A stretch of DNA of 64,000 nt. Source: Bin55 sp965205965 (GTDB taxonomy: Bacteria > Pseudomonadota > Gammaproteobacteria > Pseudomonadales > Azotimanducaceae). Numbering within the stretch: the first letter of the stretch is position 1; every line of letters begins with the position of its first letter. This document shows positions 18,986 to 26,779 of the stretch, piece after piece. The position numbers and the translations under genes were made by a program. Location of the stretch: positions 59,521 through 123,520 of the forward strand of contig CBDBHT010000004.1 in the NCBI GenBank assembly GCA_965205965.1, in the 5' to 3' direction. The notes under the pieces are model-generated. The model did no database searches. It was not told the origin of the DNA and was given only the letters and a program-made list of their open reading frames with translations.

Positions 18986-19657
18986 CTACTTATTTGTATA
19001 ACTTTTCTTACTTTTGTAAACAATGAGTAAAACGGAAAAAGAAAAAGCAAGGAGTACACCTGATAACAGGTGCGCTTCAAAGTAGTGCAGTGTTTCAACA
19101 TGTTCATAAATAGCAATTGACATGACTCGTGTCTCCCCCGGAATATTCCCGCCAACCATAAGTACGACACCAAACTCTCCCACGGTATGTGCGAAAGAGA
19201 GTACGATGGCCGTTAAGAAACCGCGAGCAGATTGAGGAATTGCAATCGTTACGAAAGCAATAAATTTGTTTGCACCCAGACTGGCGGCCGTTTCCATCAT
19301 ACTTTTAGGGATTGCTTCAAATGCAGTTTGAAGCGGCTGTACCATAAAAGGCAGTGAATAGATAACCGATGCCACTACTAGGCCGCTAAACGAAAAAGTC
19401 AGAGTATGTCCGGTCACTTCCAGCAATAAAGATCCCACTGGAGCAGTAGGATTAAATAGAATAAGAAGATAGAAGCCTAGCACCGTTGGTGGAAGTACTA
19501 AGGGAAGTGCCGTAAATGTTTCCACTACGGGCTTAAACCACGATTTGCTATTTGCAAGCCACCAAGCAATCAATGTTCCGATAAACAAGAGTACGAGTGT
19601 CGTTACAAACGCTAGATGAAGCGTTATCCACAACGTACCTAAATCTTCTGCGTTCAA
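18986..19657 (-). CDS. modB: Molybdate ABC transporter permease
   Basis: The 223-residue membrane subunit, with about five transmembrane helices. The EAA loop that docks on ModC is METAASLGANKFIAFVTIAIP, preceded by the conserved LPLVLPPTVLGFYLL segment and followed by FAHTVGEFGVVLMVGGNIPGETR, all diagnostic of ModB. Its start overlaps the modA stop by four bases (ATGA), so modA and modB are translationally coupled. The lysine-rich tail is complete; modC does not follow directly. Confidence 0.95.
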   Translation of the reverse strand: MNAEDLGTLWITLHLAFVTTLVLLFIGTLIAWWLANSKSWFKPVVETFTALPLVLPPTVLGFYLLILFNPTAPVGSLLLEVTGHTLTFSFSGLVVASVIYSLPFMVQPLQTAFEAIPKSMMETAASLGANKFIAFVTIAIPQSARGFLTAIVLSFAHTVGEFGVVLMVGGNIPGETRVMSIAIYEHVETLHYFEAHLLSGVLLAFSFSVLLIVYKSKKSYTNK

Positions 19658-20439
19658 GGCAGTCTATAGCCATAGGAAGAAATAACGTCTTTTGCTACTT
19701 TACTGCTAAGAAACGCAAAGAATTCTCGTGCTGCGTCATTCGATTGACTGCGGCTAATTAACAATGCGTTCTGTTGTATTGGCGTATAAAGATATTCAGG
19801 AACCGGGATAATCACCAAGCGTTTCTTTGGCTTATTGTTTGCATGTAAAGACGCCGCCGAAAAACCCGCCTGAGCGTTACTGCTAGCAACCATTGCATAC
19901 GATTGCCCGACATTTTCAACGGTAATGATTTTGGTTCGCAAAAACGAAGTTACGTTCAAGGCATCAAGTACCTCCTGAGCGGCGCGACCGTACGGTGCAA
20001 GGTCTGGGTTAGGAACAACAAGATGGCGTAATTTGACTGCTTGTAAAATGGATCTTAAATCATTGGATTCCACGAGTTGCAGGTCACACGCTAGTACCAA
20101 CTGGCCGTAGGCGTAAGCTTTATGCCATTCGTGATTACCCATTCCCAAATGAATCAATTTATCGGTGTATTTAACATCAGCAGCTAGGAAAATATCGTAT
20201 GGGCTACCGTGCACGATCTGAGCGAAAATCTTCCCGGTTGATCCTGTACTTACCAAAATTTGGTGGGGATATATCAATTCGAATTTAGTCTTGAGCGCAT
20301 CCATCGGAATACGGAAATTGGTAGCTACTGCGACGTGCGCAGTTCCAGCGAGTGCAATCCGTGTTATTTCTAATAGGACGGCAGCGAACACCAGTAATGA
20401 AAATTGCATAGATGTAATGTAAGAGATTCGAGTTGTCAT
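19654..20439 (-). CDS. modA: Molybdate-binding periplasmic protein
   Basis: The 261-residue solute-binding subunit that captures molybdate or tungstate. A signal sequence is visible (hydrophobic about residues 12-27, with cleavage likely after ITRIALA). The ligand-binding blocks are VAVATNF, STGSTGKIFAQI, SPYDIFLAADVKY, VPNPDLAPYGRAAQEVL and NVGQSYAMVASSNAQAGF. An internal ATG ten codons in (20409) would give a cleaner signal peptide and could be the real start. It is the first gene of modAB and lies 80 bases from GC-rich IS debris, so its promoter region is short or partly replaced. Confidence 0.93.
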   Translation of the reverse strand: MTTRISYITSMQFSLLVFAAVLLEITRIALAGTAHVAVATNFRIPMDALKTKFELIYPHQILVSTGSTGKIFAQIVHGSPYDIFLAADVKYTDKLIHLGMGNHEWHKAYAYGQLVLACDLQLVESNDLRSILQAVKLRHLVVPNPDLAPYGRAAQEVLDALNVTSFLRTKIITVENVGQSYAMVASSNAQAGFSAASLHANNKPKKRLVIIPVPEYLYTPIQQNALLISRSQSNDAAREFFAFLSSKVAKDVISSYGYRLP

Positions 20440-21108
20440 ATAAGAACATCAGAAAATTAACTGTTCATGGCATCTTCTCTTAGTTCCGCCGAATTTTTCG
20501 AATGCTCATGGGAGTAGTCAATTCTGAGCGTGGCTGGATCGGAGCCATTTCATCCTATTCGATTCGCTTGCGCGGTAGCTTGTGACGCTCATCAAGGTGC
20601 GGGGTAGCCTGGATCCATTTGTTCGCACCGTTGGGAGACTTGCCAGTCGGCGACCAGTAATTTCCAGCGAGTTGTGAACTGCTGGTTTTAATAGGACTTC
20701 CGGCTGTTTTCGTCTCATGGTTTTCGCGAACTTTTGTCATTTTCCGGGCTGTATAAATTGGGGCACGTCATCAAACTGGAGTGAAAAGATTTAGATAAAT
20801 CAAAGAAATGCTCACCCATCTTTTGAACACACTGCCAGTATTCAGACATTTGCTCACTGGAAATTACTGGTCGGCGACACGCCCCAGCTTGAACATCATA
20901 TGCCATGCCCCCTCGTGTGACAAACAGCCCTTGGTACGCCGCATGCGGTACCGGCGGCGATGAGGCGAGATGCGCCAGCAGCGTTGGCATGCTTTGCAGG
21001 GGCGGTCCGCGGCGGCGACTCCGGCTCCGTTTAGCCTTCGCCGAGGGGGACAGCTATGCGGGATCCAGCGGATGGTCGCCCCGTGTGCTGCGTTCCTCGT
21101 CCTCATAC
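20440..21108. other. IS-like debris without recognisable gene
   Basis: GC-richer than the flanking mod genes and without an intact frame. It contains a near-perfect 22-base inverted repeat (20646-20667 and 20857-20878, one mismatch) enclosing about 190 bases, which could be the ends of a tiny mobile element. Leftward frames at 20715-20990 and 20864-21106 have IS-like composition but I cannot assign them. The right edge holds the target duplication of the ISAs1 miniature element. Confidence 0.4.
20646..20878. repeat. 22-base inverted repeat pair (possible miniature element)
   Basis: The left arm begins GTCGGCGACCAGTAATTTCC and the right arm is its complement with one mismatch. The arms enclose about 190 bases without a gene. 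No flanking target duplication is visible, so a mobile origin is only suggested by the symmetry. Confidence 0.4.
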
Positions 21109-21116
21109 AGCAAAGG

Positions 21117-21487
21117 GCAGGGCAATCGCATTTGAAATTTACTCAAGCTGCAGGGTGGCGCGAACCATGTCCAGGAGGGAAGTCAAGGCATCGTGACTCG
21201 GAATGCCGTGTTCAAGCCGCAGAAACTGACGCAGAAATCTCTCTTTCGCCCGGCCAAAGCACTCCATGTCCACGCATCCCTCGCCACTGGACAGTGCCGA
21301 CAGCAGGGCAATCAGCCGCTTCTTCTGCAAATCATGGCACGTCGCGTTGCTTTGCCGTGGCTCCTCAACTTCATGAAATAGCAGGGAAACATCCAGCATC
21401 CCGTTCTCCGTCCCTGGAATCGGCGACGGAGTCTGACACAGGCGGACACGCCAATCAAACACAAAATTTCAAATGCGATTGCCCTGC
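21117..21487 (-). mobile_element. 371-base ISAs1 miniature derivative
   Basis: Both ends carry the same terminal inverted repeat, GCAGGGCAATCGCATTTGAA at the left and its complement at the right, identical over at least 20 bases. The element is flanked by a perfect 8-base target duplication AGCAAAGG (21109-21116 and 21488-21495). Inside is only the 5' part of an ISAs1-type transposase, read leftward. The element therefore has complete ends but lacks its catalytic region, and it would need a transposase supplied elsewhere; none is present in this window. Confidence 0.8.
21139..21462 (-). pseudogene. ISAs1 transposase N-terminal fragment
   Basis: A 107-residue frame resembling the N-terminal domain of ISAs1-family transposases: a VEEPRQ-type start, ALLSALSSGEGCVDMECFGRAKERFLRQF and LEHGIPSHDALTSLLDMV. 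The DDE catalytic domain that normally follows is absent, because the element ends shortly after. It is likely inactive. Confidence 0.65.
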
Positions 21488-21559
21488 AGCAAAGGTGCAC
21501 ATGCGCGGCGCAGATGATACTACAGATCATAGGCCAGCATGCACGGGAACAGGTGCGCT

Positions 21560-21907
21560 CGGACGCGGGGCGTCACCGGTCCTGCAACGTGCGACATGCT
21601 GAAGCATCTGCCGAACCATCTGGTGATAGTTCACCAACTCCCCCAGATGGTCGTAATCGCAGTTCAACCCTTGCTTGAGTACCGCCATCACCAGAACCCG
21701 CTACAGCGTCATCCCCGGCCAATCGTTCTACGGATCCCGATCCGCCGTCACGTGGCGGCGCAGTAACTCCTCCCGAAACCCTCAAAACAAGCCATTTCAA
21801 AGCCTCCAACGGTAATCCTCATCCACAGCATTTTAGCTCAAAACACCCTCCCATGCTGCAATCATCAACGCTTTGATAGAATCAGCAGGGTTTTCTCACA
21901 GACACTA
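21560..21907 (-). mobile_element. ISNCY relic (5' end)
   Basis: Leftward from AGTGTCTGTGAGAAAACCC at 21907 this matches the first about 350 bases of the ISNCY element, including the Shine-Dalgarno area and broken pieces of the N-terminal transposase. The gene has large deletions, and the rest of the element (toward 21560) is missing. The GC-rich DNA at 21496-21560 between it and the ISAs1 derivative is unassigned. Confidence 0.7.
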
Positions 21908-21986
21908 ATTAAAAATTCGTCTCAACTAAGTTCAGGGGTAAGAGCAGTTTTAAAATTCATTTTTCAGGAGAAAGAGGTAGTAGATA

Positions 21987-22241
21987 ATGAAAAAATGGCA
22001 ATGCATGACATGTGGTTTTATTACGATGAAGCAGAAGGTTGGCCTGAGGATGGGATTGCACCAGTTTTAAAATTCATTTTTCCGTATGGGCTGATGTACC
22101 CGATGATTGGGTGATGTGAGCCCAGGAGAAAGAGGTAGTAGATAATGAAAAAATGGCAATGATGACATGTGGTTTTATTTACGATGAAGCAGAAGGTTGG
22201 CCTGAGGATGGGATTGCAACGCCGAAAGCGATTTTGAGATG
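21987..22241 (+). pseudogene. Rubredoxin gene, duplicated and garbled
   Basis: Two partial copies of a rubredoxin start are present, each after the same AGGAGAAAGAGGTAGTAG leader (starts at 21987 and 22145). Combined, the pieces spell MKKWQCMTCGFIYDEAEGW, PEDGIAP, WADVPDDWV and TPKADFEMVEV, i.e. a complete small iron-binding rubredoxin. No single frame is intact: the first copy lacks one base before the FIYDE codons, the second lacks one base in the first CxxC, and the second CxxC is disrupted near 22110. Either a tandem partial duplication has decayed, or the sequence is a faulty consensus of one intact gene. The family itself is certain. Confidence 0.7.
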
Positions 22242-22338
22242 GTGGAAGTTTAATGCGTCAAGAGATTCACAAACTTTCTAATAGCTATGTGGCTGTGTTC
22301 ATATTTCTCACCGTACGATAAGCTAGGGCGTGTTGACA

Positions 22339-24907
22339 CTATTTGAGTGCCTCGGCAATGAGTTCCAACATGATGAAGCATGCAAATACGACATCCAACT
22401 TGTCGTATCTCGTGAAGATCCGTCGACATCCTTTCAGTCGACGGAACAGGCGTTCTATCTCATTGCGTTGCTTGTATTTTTGAGGGTCGGTAGCACCATA
22501 GCTTCCGACGATTACGCCTGGGGGGAACCACAGGCTTCCCCGTATGCCCATATTGGGCGACTAGTTTGCGCATTGGTCTCGCAATCCTAAGAGCGTACGC
22601 TTATCGTTTGACCAGGATGAACCGCGTTAATATCCGCGTTACCAGACAAACGAGGTATCCAAGGATCTGGAGCATTGAACCTTGCGCAAGGATGCGAGCA
22701 ACGCCAGCGCATGTCGCTCGTTCGGCTGCGTTCATGTGAACCTATTTGAGCCTCCGCGGGATCGTTCCGAAGGCTTGCGGGCCGAAGCTTTTCCACACGG
22801 CGACCGTCCGGATGTCGGGTTGGCAGAGGTATCCAGCGATGCCAAGTCCACGCTCGCTGCTGGAGGATTTCACGATGCTTCGGCACTCGGTGGTGAGAAT
22901 GATCTGCACCCCGCTCTCCACCGGTCTGGCGCATGCCCGATATAACGAGTTCCAATTGCCGCCGTAACATGCCTGGATGCACGCCATCTTGCCGGTGCAA
23001 TTCGGCGTATAGTTTCATTTTGGGTTGATGTCGGCTTTTCATGTTTCAAGGTACTGCAGCGGATGTCGACGTTTGGCAGCGGTCATTGCATGGCATGTCG
23101 TCGTGCGTTGGAACCGGCACCTTTTCATCGATATGCGGGTTCTTGACCGTCCGTGCTGGCATGCGGGCCTCGGCACCGCAACGTCCCGACCACGTTCTCC
23201 CATCGAGCAGCTGGTGTGCGGTCGATGCCGTCAGGACGTATCGTAGGCGAGGCAGGTGTAGATCCCGAGGGCGATAGCCGCAGTTTGCAACGTTGCGGAT
23301 GGCTCGCACGAGAACGACTGCGCAGACGTGCCTCCGGCTACGTTGCGGTCCTGGCTATCGCTTTTCGGCGATGAAGCTGATCATGACGGGCCGATGGGCT
23401 TTCCAGCAGCTGGTCCCCAGATCCGGAACTGCTGCAGGAGCATCAGCGACTGCGCTTTCCGCTGGTGGCTCGGGCGTGGCGACCAGTTCCGTTCCAGGTA
23501 CTGCACGGCTCAGCTGTTGATCGTTCCGATGCGCCCTGGTTTGCAGATCCCTCGCCCGAAGGGCAGGAGCGGGATTGCCAGCTGCGCGTGGTGCCGGAGG
23601 TGGAACTGAATGCTGCGCAACCTCGACCTGAAGGTCCAGGTGCTGCAGAACTCTGGAGCGGCGTGGCTCCGGCGAGGATGCGCGGCGTTCGTTCAGCCTG
23701 GGTCACCGATCTGCCGCTCAATCCGGCATAACGCCAGCGAACTGGCTCGCGCGGCTCGCAGTCGCTTCGGAAGCGAGAACGAGACCTTCAACAGGGCGCT
23801 CGAAGAACGATCCAGTAGCCTGGAACACAACTTCGACACCGAACCCAGCACCTGTCGGATACTTTCGCTGCGCTGATGCTGCTGGCGTTCCTGATCGACC
23901 AGCTGCTGGAACATGGCCTGCCCCGTCATGAAGCAAATCTTCGCCAAGTGCTATAGCCCGAACCGCAACGCCGGGAACCCCGTCTGCGCAGTCAGTTTCG
24001 TGCGGTAGCCATCCGCAACTGGCAGGAACCGTACGGCCACGCCCTCGGGATCTAGCACCGCGTACCTCGCCTACGATCCGTCCTGACGGCATCGACCGCC
24101 TCTCCAGCTGCTGATGAAGAAGTGGATCGGGACCGTTGCGGTCCCGAGGCCCGCATGCAGCCCTGACGGTCAAGAGACCTGCATATCGATGCCCGGAACC
24201 CGTTCCAACGCACCACGATAATGACCGCGCAAACGCCGACATCCGCTGCGGTACCTTGCCGCGCTGGGCGAAACGTTGCAGAACCTGACATGAAAGCCCA
24301 AAATGAAACTATACGGGGCATTGCCGGCGAGAACCACAGGCTTCATGCCCATTTGGGCGACTAGTTTGCGCGTCTCGTCGTCCTCGTACGCTCGGTCCAT
24401 GACCAGGTGAACCGCGGATATCCGCGTCTTCGACAACAGCTTGCGACCCTCTGGAGCATCACCCACCTCCCCGTGCGAAAGCGAGAACGCCAGCGCATGT
24501 CGCTCGTTCGCTGCGATCATGTGAACCTTGGTGGTCCAGCCTCCGCGGGATTTTCCGATGGCTTGCGGACCGTGCTTCCTGCGCACACCCGTACCGTCCG
24601 GATGCACCTTGGCCAGAGGACTATCCAGCGATGCCATATGCTTCCACTCCTTGAGATACCTTGATCAACACCCCGCTCTCCACCCATCGGCGCATGCGCC
24701 GATATAACGAGTTCCAATTGCCGCCGTAACATGCCGGCAATGCACGCCACTTGCCTTGCATCCCTGCTCCAGTAGGTACAGCATCCCGTTCAACGCCGTC
24801 CAAGCATCCGATGTGACGTTCCCTCGAGGCCCTCGGTAAGTGCTCCTTGATCCGGTTCGAATTGCTCTTCCGTACGTTCCATGCAGACACTCCATGTCCG
24901 AAAAACC
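22339..24907 (-). pseudogene. IS5 family transposase, interrupted
   Basis: Read leftward, this is a DDE transposase of the IS5 family split by the scrambled insert and by frameshifts. The start at 24907 (MERTEEQFEPDQGALTEGLE) shifts frame before the TALNGMLYLLEQGCKA segment. Middle residues carry the first acidic motif and the DRAYEDDE second region. The C-terminal segment with the IERLFRRLKGCRRI signature and catalytic glutamate survives at 22551-22339. A second, corrupted copy of the N-terminal/middle part is mixed into 22590-22995. Confidence 0.7.
22590..24330. other. Base-level mosaic of IS4-like (both orientations) and IS5 sequence
   Basis: Blocks of roughly 5-30 bases alternate between unrelated parents. 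In 22590-22995 the parents are the 5' part of the IS4-like element and the IS5 sequence otherwise seen at 24388-24760. In 23013-23450 they are the forward internal part of the IS4-like element (compare 35571-35960) and the reverse complement of its own 3' end (compare 36410-36740). For example 23041-23047 is reverse-strand, 23048-23068 forward, 23088-23114 reverse, 23117-23127 forward. The right end (24190-24330) shows the mirror-image mixture. Normal IS4-like sequence reads through 23520-23930. This is what a consensus of two orientations or alleles would look like. Confidence 0.6.
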
Positions 24908-24942
24908 GACTTGAGATCATACATATTAGTGTCAACACGCCC

Positions 24943-25154
24943 TAAGTTAATTGCACATGCTGTGCACGCGCTAGCGTTAAATGACGTTGATCTGGAAGAA
25001 GCAACAACCGACGTGCTATACGCTTTAGTCAATTCGATGGATATCCACTGAGATACACTGTCAACTAGTTTATCTACACAATTCGGCGTACCCCCTGTTT
25101 CATGACGTTAGCTGGTTATTTATTTTTCGTAATATCGTTCTAAGGAATAATGAG
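24943..25154 (+). other. Short native frame and leader of the M48 gene
   Basis: From 24948 to 25050 a stop-terminated native frame reads as an acidic helical peptide (HALALNDVDLEEATTDVLYA, ending NSMDIH). It looks like the C-terminal end of a gene cut off by the IS5-type element, but removing that element does not restore an open frame upstream. The remaining 100 bases lead to the M48 peptidase and hold an AAGGAA ribosome site at 25143. Confidence 0.35.
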
Positions 25155-26237
25155 TTGATAGCTCGAGATAATTTCTTTTTTACGATGCAACATGTCGTCA
25201 CATTCATCGTGATTTTTTTACTATTTGTTCTGCAAGGTTGTCTTCCAACCACATCGCCAGCTAAAAGCACACCCACAGCTGTTCAACAGGCCACCAACAC
25301 AATCCTAGAGGAATCTCTAATTCTTAATCAGGAGCAAACACAAAAGATTGTGGACTTGGGCTGGCCGTTGCTTACCGCAAATGCAAAATTATGCGGAAAG
25401 GCAGCTAGACCAGCTATTGGCATTCAGCTAGCCGATAAGAAAACACTAAAATTATTTGGAGATTCAGCTCCAGCAAGCCGTGGTTATGGAACTGAACCAA
25501 CCGTATATACGGTCGCTCAGCAGTCACCTGCAGATGTTGCTGGCATTCTAAGTGGCGATGTTTTGATGCGAATTAATGGGGAAAGCATACCTCAAAAAGG
25601 GGATCGGGTCAGATTGACGAATAAGTTAATTGCAGAACATCTGACGCTTGGTGAGGCTACAACTTTGTTAGTCTGCAGGAACGGTGAGAGACTGAAGTTT
25701 GAAATAACTCCAGTTAATGCTTGTGCATTTAACATAGAACTGACTACTTTTGAAAGCAATAACGCCTTTGCTGATGGCAAACGAATCATGATCGGAAGCC
25801 TGCTCGTTCAATTCATGACTAATGAAGAAATCCAGGTTGTGATTGCACACGAGCTGGCCCATAACGTAGAGGCTCATAGTGCTAAGAAGGCTAAAAACTC
25901 TCAAATTGGTTTATTAGTAGACCTCGTGTTCTATGCTGCAGAAATAAACACTTACGGAATAATTGCTATGAATATAAACCGACTGTTTAGCAGGCAATTT
26001 GAAAGAGAAGCAGACTATATTGGCATGTATATGCTGGCTAATGCTGGTCTGGATACCAGCAATGCGAGTTTAGTTTGGCGCAAATTTGGCAAACTCAACC
26101 CTCGTAAAACTAAGCGAGCGAGCTCGCATCCGGCTAGTGGTGAACGGCTAGCAAACCTTGATGCTACTCACTGGGAAATTGAAAAAAAAATACAAACGGG
26201 AAAACCGCTGTTGCCCAACCGTCGTAGACAAAGATAA
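25155..26237 (+). CDS. M48-type metallopeptidase lipoprotein with PDZ domain
   Basis: Up to 360 residues. A lipoprotein signal is visible, with hydrophobic VVTFIVIFLLFVLQGC placing the lipidated cysteine at residue 29 of the long form, so it should sit in the outer or inner membrane facing the periplasm. A PDZ domain follows at about 80-180 (SPADVAGILSGDVLMRINGE). The zinc site is HELAH with H232, E233 and H236, and the third ligand is probably the glutamate in FEREADYIGMYML. The family degrades misfolded envelope proteins; a PDZ domain before the M48 domain is a recurrent but uncharacterised arrangement. The TTG at 25155 follows an AAGGAA site; the ATG at 25185 is the alternative start and gives a shorter signal peptide. 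It is intact. An IS630 nest begins 29 bases after the stop. Confidence 0.87.
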   Translation: MIARDNFFFTMQHVVTFIVIFLLFVLQGCLPTTSPAKSTPTAVQQATNTILEESLILNQEQTQKIVDLGWPLLTANAKLCGKAARPAIGIQLADKKTLKLFGDSAPASRGYGTEPTVYTVAQQSPADVAGILSGDVLMRINGESIPQKGDRVRLTNKLIAEHLTLGEATTLLVCRNGERLKFEITPVNACAFNIELTTFESNNAFADGKRIMIGSLLVQFMTNEEIQVVIAHELAHNVEAHSAKKAKNSQIGLLVDLVFYAAEINTYGIIAMNINRLFSRQFEREADYIGMYMLANAGLDTSNASLVWRKFGKLNPRKTKRASSHPASGERLANLDATHWEIEKKIQTGKPLLPNRRRQR

Positions 26238-26273
26238 TAAAACTTTCGGCGGAGCTTAAACCGAACTAGTAGT

Positions 26274-26760
26274 TTAACTGGTTTTAATTTTCGGGTATAG
26301 ATGCTTCAGTTTGGTGCGCGCGTCGTCGACGCTGAGCTGCCAGTCGACCCCGGTCTGTTCGCGATTGCGCTCCTTGGCCCAGGCTTCCGTTTCCGACGTG
26401 ACCAAAGCCCTGCTCTCGACCCGGCGATCCAGGCACTGGCGGTGCAACGCACTGAACTCCAGTTCCGCAACGTTCAGCCAGCTCCCATGTTTCGGCGTGT
26501 GCACCAAGTGGATGCGGTCGTTCAGCCGACTGGCTTCGGCCGCCGGGAACGCGGCGTAGAACGAGTCACCGCTGTGGGTGTTCAAGTTGTCGCACACCAG
26601 CGTGATGCTTTCTGCATCCCGGTAACGCGGCAGATTCGCCAGTGCGCGCACTTGCTTCGCCCAATCCAACGTCGTGCGCCGTTTGGTGACAGCCACTGTC
26701 CGCCAGCCGGACAGCGGCTCGCCGAACATCCACACCGTGCATGCTCCCCGGCGGAGGTAG
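26274..26760 (-). pseudogene. IS630 (type A) transposase, 3' half
   Basis: The C-terminal DDE part of the transposase: CTVWMFGEPLSGWR, VCDNLNTHSGDSFY (second aspartate), HLVHTPKHGSWLNVAELEFS (glutamate region) and the KLKHLYPKIKTS tail. It is cut at its 5' side by the inserted DUF4338/IS4 element. The matching N-terminal half is at 32390-33115. Confidence 0.85.
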
Positions 26761-26779
26761 CAATGGCATTCGTTTAGTG

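Larger units (their letters stand above)
22326..24942 (-). mobile_element. IS5-type element enclosing a scrambled IS4-like insertion
   Basis: The outer ends are inverted repeats: GGGCGTGTTGACACTA at 22326 and its complement ending at 24942, flanked by TA. Leftward transposase pieces are: N-terminal (24895-24665, frameshifted) with a CYGGNWNSLYRR-RRWVESGV block; middle (24637-24330) with KVHPDGTGVRRKHG, SRGGWTTKVHMIAA and DRAYEDDETRKL; and C-terminal (22551-22339) with RNEIERLFRRLKGCRRIFTRYDKL. Between middle and C-terminal parts lies 22590-24330, which reads as an interleave of IS4-like and IS5 sequence. The transposase is inactive as written. Confidence 0.75.

Noticed and set aside
23025..23380. 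Several 70-90 codon frames in the interleaved region as novel small genes
   Set aside because: They arise from the mixed IS sequence and correspond to no frame of either parent.
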